In this document: positions 1 through 7,859 of the stretch, piece after piece
Layout of the letters: every line of letters begins with the position of its first letter
How positions within the stretch are numbered: position 1 is the stretch's first letter
The notes under the pieces: generated by a model
Told to the model about the DNA's origin: nothing
The model's database searches: none
The model's input: the letters and a program-made list of their open reading frames with translations, nothing else
Assembly: GCA_900119535.1 (NCBI GenBank)
Contig: FPJT01000009.1
Coordinates: 1-64,000, forward strand
Length of the DNA stretch: 64,000 nt
Origin: Ruminococcus sp. XPD3002
GTDB taxonomy: Bacteria > Bacillota > Clostridia > Oscillospirales > Ruminococcaceae
Reading direction: 5' to 3'
Program-made: the position numbers and the translations under genes

Positions 1-1
1 T

Positions 2-1549
2 AATGTTAAAATAATTTACGGAGATGTAGACTGTGACGGAGATGTTGATTTCAATGATGCTGAATTACTCAATAAGTACCTCTCAGATTCGTCGAAATAT
101 CCTCTTACAGAACAGGGATTTGAAAATGCACGTGGTGCATATCCGGGAGGAGCAAATCCTGATGCTGATGATCTTCGGAAGATTATAGAATTTCTTGCAG
201 GCAAAGGTTCGCTGGGGGTAAGTGGGGTTAGTCTAAAATCTGAGAATATTATCAACGATCTTGATAAGCCTGTCCTTCCGGGAGATTTCAACTGCGACGG
301 AGTAGTTGATATCGTGGATGCAGTAGGTATCGTGTCTTGGCTCAACGACACCGACAGAAACAGAAAGATATCCCTTCAGGCGCTCAGAAACGGTGATGTA
401 TACGATCCCGGTACAGGTCTGACAGTAGAAGATGCAAAGGCTATTGAAGCCCAGATCAACGGTGAGAGGAGTATTCCTGTTTATTCAGATGATTATCTGG
501 AACAGCACTACCTCTTGGGCGATTTCAACTGCGATAATGTAGTTAACACAAAGGACGTTATGCAGCTCAACAGCTATGTACAGGGTTCGACCGATTACAA
601 GCCTTCCGAGCAGGGACTTAAGAACGCAGACGTATACAAGAAGGGTTCAGGTATAACCTTCGAGGACGTTGCTGCTATTGCAGAATCAATAAAGGGCACA
701 AACAAGCTTCCAACAGAAAAGATAGTCAACGTAGGCTCAAAGACAGTTCTCGGCGATTTCAACTGCGATAATGTAGTTAACACAAAGGACGTTATGCAGC
801 TCAACAGCTATGTACAGGGTTCGACTGATTACAAGCCTTCCGAACAGGGACTTAAGAATGCAGACGTATACAAGGAGGGTTCAGGTATAACCTTCGAGGA
901 CGTTGCTGCTATTGCAGAATTCATAAACGGCACAAATGATCTTCCTACAGAAAAGATCGTCAACGTAGGCTCAAAGACAGCTCTCGGCGATTTCAACTGC
1001 GACACTGTATTCAATGTTGCGGACGCAGTAATGTTCCAGAGATACATTGATAGTACATCAGACTATGTACCTTCAGAGCAGGGTAAAATAAATGCTGACA
1101 TCTACGAGCCCGGTAAGGCTCTTGACTACAAGGACCTCGAGCTCATGCTCAACGCACTCAAGGCAGGTGTTGAACCTATAATCGAAAACCCAGTTGTTAC
1201 TACAACAGTACCTGCACCAACAACTACAAAGCCTGCAACTACGACAAAGGCAGTAGCTACTACTACAAAGGCAGCTGCTACAACAGCTAAGCCTGTAACT
1301 ACTACAAAGGCAGTTGCTACAACAACAAAGCCTGCTGCTACTACCGTACCTGCAACCACAACAGCTCCTAAGGCTTTACAGGGCGATATCAACGACGACG
1401 GAAAGGTTAATGTTGCAGACCTTGTAACACTTAACAAGGCTCTCGCATGCTCAGGCAAAATAACCGCAGCTTGCGATGTAAACGGCGACGGACGTGTAAA
1501 CCTCTTCGACTCTATCACATTAAGAATGATACTCTTAAAGCTTATATAA
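2..1549 (+). CDS. Multi-dockerin-like protein, 5' end outside window
   Basis: The frame is open from base 2 to the stop at 1547-1549, so the start lies upstream. It encodes five dockerin-like modules beginning near 20, 281, 518, 752 and 986, a Thr/Ala/Pro/Lys-rich linker (about 1190-1375), and a last canonical dockerin from 1382 with two calcium loops (GDINDDGKVNVADLV and DVNGDGRVNLFDS). Modules 1-5 keep the first loop as GDFNCDxVxNxxD; in place of the second loop they carry a segment like NADVYKxGSGITFEDV, lacking most calcium ligands. Dockerins bind cohesins on cellulosomal scaffoldins. No catalytic domain is visible in the window. The protein could be an adaptor, or these modules could be the tail of an enzyme encoded upstream. 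The modular reading is secure; the role of the odd modules is unknown. Confidence 0.85.
   Translation, partial: NVKIIYGDVDCDGDVDFNDAELLNKYLSDSSKYPLTEQGFENARGAYPGGANPDADDLRKIIEFLAGKGSLGVSGVSLKSENIINDLDKPVLPGDFNCDGVVDIVDAVGIVSWLNDTDRNRKISLQALRNGDVYDPGTGLTVEDAKAIEAQINGERSIPVYSDDYLEQHYLLGDFNCDNVVNTKDVMQLNSYVQGSTDYKPSEQGLKNADVYKKGSGITFEDVAAIAESIKGTNKLPTEKIVNVGSKTVLGDFNCDNVVNTKDVMQLNSYVQGSTDYKPSEQGLKNADVYKEGSGITFEDVAAIAEFINGTNDLPTEKIVNVGSKTALGDFNCDTVFNVADAVMFQRYIDSTSDYVPSEQGKINADIYEPGKALDYKDLELMLNALKAGVEPIIENPVVTTTVPAPTTTKPATTTKAVATTTKAAATTAKPVTTTKAVATTTKPAATTVPATTTAPKALQGDINDDGKVNVADLVTLNKALACSGKITAACDVNGDGRVNLFDSITLRMILLKLI
518..985 (+). repeat. 234-bp in-frame tandem repeat (two near-identical units)
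   Basis: Units 518-751 and 752-985 are the same length, in frame (78 codons), and differ at only about fifteen positions by eye. A third, more divergent unit starts at 986 with the same opening bases. Each unit is one dockerin-like module plus its linker. The similarity points to recent duplication and allows copy-number change by slippage or recombination. Confidence 0.9.
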
Positions 1550-1575
1550 CTACAATATAAGAACCGCTAAAACAG

Positions 1576-1616
1576 AAAGCCGTTCACCTGAAATACATTC
1601 GGGTGAACGGCTTTTC
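1576..1616 (+). terminator. Intrinsic terminator after the dockerin-repeat gene
   Basis: AAAGCCGTTCACC at 1576-1588 pairs with GGTGAACGGCTTT, giving a roughly 15-bp stem with a 9-base loop followed by TTTTC. It lies 27 bases after the stop codon. Confidence 0.8.
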
Positions 1617-1672
1617 TCGTATGGTATAGGACAGCTTGTGGGGTGCATATTATCTCACGGGAGGTGAATGGC

Positions 1673-1843
1673 ATGATAAATATAAATAGACTTGAAACGC
1701 GGTATACAGCCACAACTTATTACACGGACTCAAAGGACAAAGTACATACCGTAACGCATAAGGTCGTATTGACTGATGATGCATACGATACCGAAGAACA
1801 GATAGCAGAGGAACTGTTCATTGTCCTTGCAGGCAGAAAGTGA
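1673..1843 (+). CDS. Small conserved-looking protein upstream of serine recombinase
   Basis: This encodes 56 residues beginning MININRLETRYTATTYYT. The ATG at 1673 is chosen over the in-frame ATG at 1643 because GGGAGGTG lies at the right distance before it. The stop overlaps the recombinase start (GTGA), so the two are translationally coupled. The protein is polar with no membrane segment and no family I recognise. Its position suggests a partner of the recombinase, for example a directionality or DNA-binding factor, but this is inference only. Confidence 0.65.
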   Translation: MININRLETRYTATTYYTDSKDKVHTVTHKVVLTDDAYDTEEQIAEELFIVLAGRK

Positions 1844-3351
1844 GCATGTACACGGCGCTGTATGCAAGGCAGAGCATAGACAGGGACAATTCTGTGAGTA
1901 TCGAAACTCAGCTTGAATACTGTAAGGGAGCGCTGCGTCCCGATGAACAGCAGTATGGTGTAAGGTGTTTCTCGGACAGGGGATATTCGGGCAAGAATAC
2001 GGAACGTCCCGATTTTCAGCGGCTTATGAAGGAGGTCCGCAGAGGCAGAGTAAGAAAGATAATCGTGTATAAGCTGGACCGCATCTCACGTTCGATAGTG
2101 GACTTCGTTGATATGCTTCGGGATTTCAGGCGATACAATGTCAGCTTTTCAAGCTCGCAGGAGGGATTTGATACAGGTTCAGCCTACGGTGAGATGATAT
2201 GCAAGATACTCATGGTGTTTGCGGAGTTTGAACGTGAATCCATTGTAAACCGTGTTCGGGACGCATTTGAGAAGCGCAGTGACATGGGACTCTATACAGG
2301 TGGAAGGCAGGTTTACGGCTACAGGCTCTGCGAAACTGTCATACACGGCATAAAGACGAAGTATTTAGTACCCGAAGAGAACGAGGCAGAACAGGTAAGG
2401 TACATATTTGATGCATATTCACAGCCTTCCGTTACTCTCAGGACACTGCAGGCTGAACTCCTTGCAAATAACATCGTTCCCCTGCGAGGCGCTGACTGGA
2501 CTACGGGAAAGCTCGGTTCGATGCTCCGCAATCCTGTATACGCAAGAGCGGATGCGGATATCTACAGCTATTTTGAGCAGAAAGGTACACGCATAGTCGG
2601 CGGACTTGAAAGCTTCAGCGGCAGGCATAATGTTCAGCTGTACGGCAGGACTGTACACGATGCCTCACTTGATGACTGGAGCGATATGAAGATAGTCCTT
2701 CTTGAAAGCGAGGGACTGGTTGATTCGGAAACGTGGCTGAAATGTCAGCATAAGCTGGAGCAGAACAGACAGATTGGCAACTCACTTAGCAACCGCACAT
2801 CATGGCTTTCGGGAAAGCTGGTATGTTCCTTGTGCGGACATACAATGACAACTGTCAGGAGCGGTTCAAGGCGGTATTTCATGTGCAGCGGAAGGACGAA
2901 CAAAAAGACCTGCAAAGGAATAAAGCCGACGATATACGTTTCGGATATGGAGGATATGATGGACGGATATATCTCGGAAAAGCTGAAAAACATCCGCGGA
3001 AAAAACAAAGACCGTTCAGCAGAGGATACCGCACGGCTGAATGAACTGAAGCTGAAATTGAAATCGGCGGAACAGAAGCTGGATTCTGTTGCCGAAGCTG
3101 TTATGAACAGCGGTGCAGTATCCGAGCTTATATCGGTTCTGAACGAAAAAGCCTTAAAGCTGACTGAGGAGAAACGGCATTACCTGAGTGCTATTGAGGT
3201 ACTGGAACGTGCTTCCTCAGCGGAAACTACCGACCTCTCGAAGAAATGGGATAAAGCGGCCTTTGCGGAGAAGCGCTCGGTGTGCAGCATACTTGTAAAG
3301 GCGGTGAGTCTGTACGAAAACGGCGATGCTGAGATAATATGGAATATATGA
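1840..3351 (+). CDS. Large serine recombinase
   Basis: This 503-aa site-specific recombinase has an N-terminal resolvase catalytic domain with YARQS (catalytic Ser12), the RISRS and EFERE segments typical of the family, a central Recombinase domain (about 165-290), a zinc-ribbon (LVCSLCGHTM with later Cys near MCSGR and KKTCKG) and a C-terminal coiled coil. The start is GTG at 1840, overlapping the preceding stop; ATG at 1846 is the alternative. Enzymes of this type integrate or excise phages and conjugative elements without accessory homology. No integrase-linked cargo, plasmid or phage genes surround it, so it may be a remnant or a dedicated inversion or excision enzyme. The catalytic and zinc motifs look intact. 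Confidence 0.92.
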   Translation: MSMYTALYARQSIDRDNSVSIETQLEYCKGALRPDEQQYGVRCFSDRGYSGKNTERPDFQRLMKEVRRGRVRKIIVYKLDRISRSIVDFVDMLRDFRRYNVSFSSSQEGFDTGSAYGEMICKILMVFAEFERESIVNRVRDAFEKRSDMGLYTGGRQVYGYRLCETVIHGIKTKYLVPEENEAEQVRYIFDAYSQPSVTLRTLQAELLANNIVPLRGADWTTGKLGSMLRNPVYARADADIYSYFEQKGTRIVGGLESFSGRHNVQLYGRTVHDASLDDWSDMKIVLLESEGLVDSETWLKCQHKLEQNRQIGNSLSNRTSWLSGKLVCSLCGHTMTTVRSGSRRYFMCSGRTNKKTCKGIKPTIYVSDMEDMMDGYISEKLKNIRGKNKDRSAEDTARLNELKLKLKSAEQKLDSVAEAVMNSGAVSELISVLNEKALKLTEEKRHYLSAIEVLERASSAETTDLSKKWDKAAFAEKRSVCSILVKAVSLYENGDAEIIWNI

Positions 3352-3353
3352 AT

Positions 3354-3388
3354 AAGGCAGCACCGCACAATGCCTGCGGTACTGCCTT
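3354..3388. terminator. Hairpin between convergent genes
   Basis: AAGGCAGCACCGCA at 3354-3367 pairs with TGCGGTACTGCCTT at 3375-3388 with one mismatch. It lies between the recombinase and the convergent esterase gene. Neither side has a good T-run, so termination is likely but not certain. Confidence 0.5.
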
Positions 3389-3417
3389 AAAGATCACTGC
3401 ATTATATAACAGGAATA

Positions 3418-5064
3418 TTATTTGCCTGTTTCGTGGAAGAAGTAAGGCAGAGCATTGTATATATAGTGCCTTACCTGACGCCATGTGTGTTCATATCCGT
3501 TAGCTACAAGGAAGTAAAGGTTGCCTTCTGAGAAATCCGAGGTGTATATGAACTGGTCATACTTCTTCATAGCTTCGATCTGAGGATTCTCATTCTTGAA
3601 AGCTATATCATTTGAACCGGTTGCGGCAAAGATGAAATATTGATTCTTCTTATACCCGCCGCTGTCAACAGCACCTGCTATCTCTGCGGCTTTATCGCCG
3701 TTTGTCCAGTGATCGCCGCTGAGAGGCATGAAGTAGCCTGCAAGATCAAGATCGTTCTTGAATACAGCCCAGGTCGATACCGCACCCATTGAGAATCCGC
3801 CGTATGCTCTGTGCATTCTTGATGCACGGATATCATCTTCAGAGGTAGATTCTGCATAAGTGGAATACTTACCCTCTACGAATGGGATAACGCTCTCGCG
3901 GAACTCCTCGTAGAAGTTCTCTGCCTTACTGCCGTTGCCGTTGAAGGTAGGAGTTACAACGATCAGCGGTTCAAGCTCACCGTTCATTATCATATGATCG
4001 AGAAGATTCTGTATCATTGTATCGTTCTGGAAGAAAAGGGTATTTTCGTTTTCGCTTCCGCCGTGCATCAGATAGAAAATATTGTATTTCTTTGATGGAT
4101 CGTAGTTGTATGGGGTATATACATTAAGCGACTTGTTGCCTCTGATACCGTTGTAGGTCTCCTTTGTGACTTTTCCCTGCTGTGAGCATGTATTGAAATA
4201 GCTGTCAGGTGCAGCCTTGAACTGCTTATTCTTTTCATAAGCAAAGGGAGTCACTTCCTCTATCGGCTCCGGAGGCGGCTCAGGACTGTTATCAGGGAAC
4301 TCGCTTATCTTTCCGAACAGGAACTCCTGCAGGAGTATGACATCGTTGATCTCAAATTCAGTGCTCTTATCAACATCAGCAAGCTTTACGAGCTCCGCAT
4401 CCTTTTCGGAAGCTGTAAGAAGCTGTCTTGCAGATACAACATCAAGAGAATTCAGGCACTCGTCCGAATTCACATCACCGAGGATGAATTTCGGAACTTT
4501 GATGATAACACCTTCCTCAGCGACCTTTACTTCGTCCAGATAGAAGTTAGGTATTACGCTGCTTGCGCTGTTTTCCTCTGTCTCTACATAGATGTACACA
4601 TTTTCCGCACCTGCAGGGATAGTAAAGCTTGTATTTGCAAGCTGAGTCCACTCTCCCTTTTTCAGTTCGGCGCTTGCTATTTTTTCATACTTTGCCTCAC
4701 CGTCGATGTCGTACTGCATGGTAAAGTGGAACAATTCGCCGTCCATACCGCCGTTATACATAACATTAGCGCTGAAGCTGTAAGCAGTACCCGCAGTAAA
4801 ATTGCTGCCGAGCTTATAGGAAGCGCCGTTCCATGCGCTGTCTCTGCCTGTGCAGTAGAGTGAACGGCTTCCCGTCAGTGCAGCAGAGGAAGAAACAGCA
4901 ACAGATGCATTTCCTCTGCCTTCCCAGTTTTCGTCTCCGTCCTCAAAGGAGAAGCTGAGCAGATAACCGTTATCTGTATCAGCACAGTCAGCCGTGAGAG
5001 CAGAGGACGTCACTGCGGACACAGTCATAGCAGCCGCAGCGATCACAGGTAATATCTTTTTCAT
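3418..5064 (-). CDS. Secreted CBM22-like/dockerin/CE1 carbohydrate esterase
   Basis: This is a 548-aa exported protein with a signal peptide (residues 1-28). A jelly-roll CBM (about 32-183) resembles CBM22/CBM4_9, with SFEDGDENWEGRG and LYCTGR. A dockerin (about 195-253) starts GDVNSDECLNSLDVV, and its second loop, DVDKSTEFEINDV, is less canonical. After a Pro/Glu linker comes an alpha/beta-hydrolase CE1 domain (about 275-548) with GGFSMGAVSTW (nucleophile Ser425), Asp485 in GSNDIA and His526 in GYEHTW. CE1 enzymes hydrolyse feruloyl or acetyl esters on xylan, and the dockerin would place this one in the cellulosome. GGGGGTCA precedes the ATG. Whether it is a feruloyl or acetyl-xylan esterase cannot be told from sequence alone. 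Confidence 0.9.
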   Translation of the reverse strand: MKKILPVIAAAAMTVSAVTSSALTADCADTDNGYLLSFSFEDGDENWEGRGNASVAVSSSAALTGSRSLYCTGRDSAWNGASYKLGSNFTAGTAYSFSANVMYNGGMDGELFHFTMQYDIDGEAKYEKIASAELKKGEWTQLANTSFTIPAGAENVYIYVETEENSASSVIPNFYLDEVKVAEEGVIIKVPKFILGDVNSDECLNSLDVVSARQLLTASEKDAELVKLADVDKSTEFEINDVILLQEFLFGKISEFPDNSPEPPPEPIEEVTPFAYEKNKQFKAAPDSYFNTCSQQGKVTKETYNGIRGNKSLNVYTPYNYDPSKKYNIFYLMHGGSENENTLFFQNDTMIQNLLDHMIMNGELEPLIVVTPTFNGNGSKAENFYEEFRESVIPFVEGKYSTYAESTSEDDIRASRMHRAYGGFSMGAVSTWAVFKNDLDLAGYFMPLSGDHWTNGDKAAEIAGAVDSGGYKKNQYFIFAATGSNDIAFKNENPQIEAMKKYDQFIYTSDFSEGNLYFLVANGYEHTWRQVRHYIYNALPYFFHETGK

Positions 5065-5154
5065 AAGTGACCCCCGTTTCAGGATTATTTATCGCCGTTG
5101 AGCGATATGGTTCAATTCCGCCTTCGTAAGTTATGAAATTACTGTTTTTTCTTT

Positions 5155-5182
5155 ATTATATTTATTAATGTCTGCTCAACAA
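5155..5182 (-). promoter_or_regulatory. Candidate promoter of esterase gene, -35 inside MITE end
   Basis: Read on the minus strand, TTGTTG (5177-5182) and TATAAT (5155-5160) are 16 bp apart. The -35 lies within the terminal part of the repeat element and the -10 just outside it, about 90 bp before the esterase ATG. Confidence 0.5.
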
Positions 5183-5415
5183 CTAAAAAATGGCTTATTA
5201 TAGCTTCCAAAGCCGTTTTTTAGTTGGCAAAGTGCAAGAAAATAATGATATTAAAGGTTTTTCTTGCACTTTGTTTTGCCCTTTCGGGCAAAATGAGCTT
5301 GACATAAAGAAATGTGACACACAAATTCTTTATATTTCAGGGAATTTGCGCTCCCCGAACAAAGTTCGGGGCAGTAACCGCCCAAAGGCGGTTACTGAGT
5401 ACACATTTATTATAA
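5164..5415 (+). repeat. MITE-like structured repeat, copy A
   Basis: This roughly 250-bp element recurs inverted at 47158-47410. The ends form imperfect terminal inverted repeats (AATGTCTGCTCAACAAC against AATGTGTACTCAGTAAC on the other strand, 13 of 17 matching) flanked by AT-rich TTAAT-like sequence. The interior holds five stems: AACTAAAAAA.../TTTTTTAGTT, CAAAGTGCAAGAAAA/TTTTTCTTGCACTTTG, TTTTGCCC/GGGCAAAA, CCCCGAAC/GTTCGGGG and GTAACCGCC/GGCGGTTAC. Loop sequence differs between the copies while stems are kept. It carries no transposase, as expected for a MITE mobilised in trans. Confidence 0.85.
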
Positions 5416-5526
5416 TGGTAAAGGGGGATTATTCATAACAAAATCATGATAAAAATAGCATTTTCTTGACATTTGGACAATATAAATAACGATATATCGC
5501 CGATTCAGGAAGCTCCTGTATGAGTA

Positions 5527-5566
5527 TTGCTCCACCTGATAACTCTTGAAGTATCGGGTGGAGCAA
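5527..5566 (-). terminator. Hairpin after lipoprotein gene
   Basis: TTGCTCCACCTGATA at 5527-5541 pairs with TATCGGGTGGAGCAA at 5552-5566 (one G-T pair). It lies about 20 bp past the lipoprotein stop on the minus strand. There is no U-tract, so it may protect the 3' end or pause polymerase rather than terminate alone. Confidence 0.45.
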
Positions 5567-5585
5567 TAATGTCCTTTGTATCTGT

Positions 5586-6281
5586 TTACTGCTGTGAAAG
5601 CCTGTTCCGCATAAGGCAAAGGTCGAAAGTATCAAGACTGCCGCTGCCGTTCAGGTCGTAGTTTTTATCCTTTATATCTTCCGAAGTCTGTTTCGTAAGG
5701 AGAAAGTCATTTAATGCAAGCATATCCGGTTCGGTATATGTTATGTTGTCTGACTGAAATGTCAGTGTAACGCCGCCTTTTCCGAGAGCTTCTTCAAGTT
5801 CGCTTGTATCGCTTATATGTCCTATCTTCGTGTAGCTGTAAGGCGTTGAGAAACTCTTGTAGAACACCACAAGGCAGTTATTTCCGTAAAGCATGATATC
5901 GCCTTCGTTGATATTTCCCACTTTTTCGGAAGCTGAGGGCAGTTCCGTATCAAGGTAATAATATTTCTCGTTGCCGTTGAGTTCGGACATATCAAGAGTC
6001 ATTGGTATAAGTTCTTTCAATGCCGTAACTGTATCGTTATTTTCAAGGGTGATCTCAAAGTCTTTTCCGTTTACAGTCATTTTCATGGTATCACCTGCTT
6101 TTTCCTGCGGCTGTATCTCCGAAGTCACAGCTGAGGTGATGTCCTGTGCAGCCGCTTGTGAATATTCAGTGGTATGCTTTTCCGTAACCGGATTCTCAGC
6201 AGACTCCTCAACATTTCCGCAGGCACTTGTAAATATCATCAGGGATGAAAGTACAACTGCCGATACAATTTTATTTTTCAT
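5586..6281 (-). CDS. Cyclophilin-like-fold lipoprotein with C-terminal dockerin half
   Basis: This 231-aa protein has a lipoprotein-type leader (MKNKIVSAVVLSSLMIFTSAC, lipidated Cys21), a polar stretch, and a domain (about 65-175; MKMTVNGKDFEITLENNDT, GDIMLYGNNCLVVFY) that fits the bacterial cyclophilin-like fold found beside flavodoxin and hydrolase genes. The end (about 185-231) looks like a dockerin that has kept its helices and second calcium loop (DLNGSGSLDTFD) but not the first. The ATG overlaps the acetyltransferase end by 11 bp, with AAGGAG before it, so it is the last gene of the operon. A dockerin on a membrane-anchored, non-hydrolytic protein is unusual. The substrate of the cyclophilin-like domain is unknown. 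Confidence 0.75.
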   Translation of the reverse strand: MKNKIVSAVVLSSLMIFTSACGNVEESAENPVTEKHTTEYSQAAAQDITSAVTSEIQPQEKAGDTMKMTVNGKDFEITLENNDTVTALKELIPMTLDMSELNGNEKYYYLDTELPSASEKVGNINEGDIMLYGNNCLVVFYKSFSTPYSYTKIGHISDTSELEEALGKGGVTLTFQSDNITYTEPDMLALNDFLLTKQTSEDIKDKNYDLNGSGSLDTFDLCLMRNRLSQQ

Positions 6282-6837
6282 AGATACTCCTTATCACTTT
6301 TGCAGGCGAACCAACAGCTATCATGTTTTCGGGGATATCCTTTGTTACTACCGAACCTGCGCCAATTATAGCGTTATCGCCTATAGTGACGCCCGAAAGA
6401 ACAGTGGAGTTCGAGCCTATCCAGACGTTTTTACCGATGTGTATGGGACGGGGGATAAGGTCATGGCGTTCTTCGGGAAGAAGCCCGTGGTTTAGAGTTG
6501 CGAGTACGGTATTGTGTCCTATCAGCGCACCGTCACCGATATATATGCCGCCCTGATCCTGGAATTTGCAGCCTGCATTTATGAACACGCCTTTTCCGAG
6601 GTGTATATTCTTTCCGCAGTCGGTATAGAAGGGAGGAAACAGTCCAACTTCCACAGATTCGCCGATAAGCTCAGACATAAGGGCATTTATCTCCTCGGGA
6701 GTGTGATAACGGTTGTTTATCTCCATAGTGATGCGGATAGCCTCCTGACTGAGTCTGTGCATGGTCTGATGGACTCCGCACTCTGCCGTGACCTGCTGAC
6801 CGCTGTTCATGAAGCTGATGAATTCCTCTGTTGTCAT
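6271..6837 (-). CDS. Hexapeptide-repeat sugar O-acetyltransferase (maltose/galactoside type)
   Basis: This 188-aa protein transfers acetyl from acetyl-CoA to a sugar or similar hydroxyl. It has the N-terminal maltose-acetyltransferase helix region followed by left-handed beta-helix repeats (IHLGKGVFINAGC, IYIGDGALIGHNTVL, IHIGKNVWIGSNSTVLSGV) and the closing VVTKDIPENMIAVGSPAKVIR. The catalytic His is in the TLNHGL segment. The start at 6837 is chosen for its GGAGG Shine-Dalgarno; an upstream extension reaches into the neighbouring gene and is rejected. It is followed closely by the lipoprotein and preceded by the alpha/beta hydrolase. The physiological acceptor is unknown. Confidence 0.88.
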   Translation of the reverse strand: MTTEEFISFMNSGQQVTAECGVHQTMHRLSQEAIRITMEINNRYHTPEEINALMSELIGESVEVGLFPPFYTDCGKNIHLGKGVFINAGCKFQDQGGIYIGDGALIGHNTVLATLNHGLLPEERHDLIPRPIHIGKNVWIGSNSTVLSGVTIGDNAIIGAGSVVTKDIPENMIAVGSPAKVIRSIYEK

Positions 6838-6859
6838 GTATGTTTCCTCCGTGTATTGC

Positions 6860-7858
6860 TTATTTAAGGTATTTGTTGTAGAACTCTGCAAGCTTATCGA
6901 ACGGGATAGCATTGTTTTCGCCGCCGTCGTAAAGGTCGGTGTGAGAAGCTCCCTCAATAACAAGAAGCTCCTTGTTGTCGGTGTATTTGCTGTCCTTTGT
7001 CATGTTCTCGAATGCATCCTTGCCGAAATAGAATGAATGAGCCTTGTCGCCGTGCATTATCATAACTGCCGAGCGTATCTCATTGCTGTACTTAAGGATA
7101 GGCTGATTCATGAAGGACATACAGCCGATAACGTTCCAGCCGCCGTTGGAGTTGAGAGAACGGGGATGATATCCTCTGTCAGTCTTGTAGTAGCTGTGGT
7201 AGTCCTTTACGAAGAAAGGTGCATCCTCTGGAAGGGGATCGATAACTCCTCCGCCGAGTGCATACTCGCCCGACTTGTAGTCCGCAATACGCTGAGCATT
7301 GAGAGCGACTTTCTTCTCGTAGCGTTTCTCCTCACTGTCCTCCGAATCGAAATATCCGTTTGCATTGACTCTTGTCATATCGTACATTGTGGAAGCAACG
7401 GTTGCCTTGATGCGTGTATCAAGTGCGGCAGTATTAACAGCCATACCGCCCCAGCCGCAGATACCGAGTATACCGATTCGGTCGGGATCGATGTTTTCCT
7501 GCACGGAAAGGAAGTCTACTGCAGCCATGAAGTCCTCGGTATTGATATCGGGAGAAGCCATATATCTTGGCTGACCGCCGCTTTCGCCTGTGAATGAAGG
7601 ATCGAATGCAATGGTCAGGAATCCGCGCTCTGCAAGTGTCTGGGCGTAAAGTCCGCTGCACTGTTCCTTTACTGCGCCGAAAGGTCCGCATACTGCGATC
7701 GCAGGAAGCTTTCCCTCTGCATTTTTCGGGATGTACATATCCGCCGCAAGAGTAATGCCATAGCGGTTGTGAAAGGTGATTTTCTTGTGTTCGGTCTTGT
7801 CGGACTGTGGGAAGGTCTTATCCCATTCCTGTGTTAATGTGAGCATTTCTTCTTTCAT
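6860..7858 (-). CDS. Alpha/beta hydrolase with cysteine nucleophile (YcjY/dienelactone-hydrolase-like)
   Basis: This 332-aa cytoplasmic enzyme has the alpha/beta fold with a nucleophile elbow GICGWGG (Cys134 instead of Ser), Asp271 in MHGDKAHS and His306 in GASHTD as likely triad. Cys-type elbows occur in dienelactone hydrolases and in the YcjY-like group, which is often encoded with acetyltransferase and cyclophilin-like genes as here. It lies one base after the small gene at 7860 and 22 bp before the acetyltransferase, so one transcript is likely. The substrate cannot be assigned. Confidence 0.85.
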   Translation of the reverse strand: MKEEMLTLTQEWDKTFPQSDKTEHKKITFHNRYGITLAADMYIPKNAEGKLPAIAVCGPFGAVKEQCSGLYAQTLAERGFLTIAFDPSFTGESGGQPRYMASPDINTEDFMAAVDFLSVQENIDPDRIGILGICGWGGMAVNTAALDTRIKATVASTMYDMTRVNANGYFDSEDSEEKRYEKKVALNAQRIADYKSGEYALGGGVIDPLPEDAPFFVKDYHSYYKTDRGYHPRSLNSNGGWNVIGCMSFMNQPILKYSNEIRSAVMIMHGDKAHSFYFGKDAFENMTKDSKYTDNKELLVIEGASHTDLYDGGENNAIPFDKLAEFYNKYLK

Positions 7859-7859
7859 T

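Larger units (their letters stand above)
5065..5585. other. Intergenic region with MITE-like element
   Basis: This 521-bp gap lies between two minus-strand genes. It holds the esterase promoter and 5' leader (5065-5182), the MITE-like copy A (5164-5415) and a hairpin at 5527-5566 downstream of the lipoprotein gene. The open frame spanning 5190-5438 follows the repeat's palindromes and is not considered coding. Confidence 0.7.

Noticed and set aside
595..1518. Antisense frames across the dockerin repeats and Thr linker
   Set aside because: They mirror the low-complexity and repeat sequence of the coding strand and lack start signals.
1840..3351. Prophage or conjugative element integration
   Set aside because: No phage, relaxase or transfer genes and no obvious att repeats were found around the recombinase.
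5190..5438. 82-codon frame in the intergenic gap
   Set aside because: It follows the palindromes of the MITE-like element, has no ribosome site, and is disrupted in the second copy.
6838..6963. N-terminal extension of the acetyltransferase
   Set aside because: It would overlap the end of the alpha/beta hydrolase gene and has no ribosome site, whereas GGAGG precedes the ATG at 6837.
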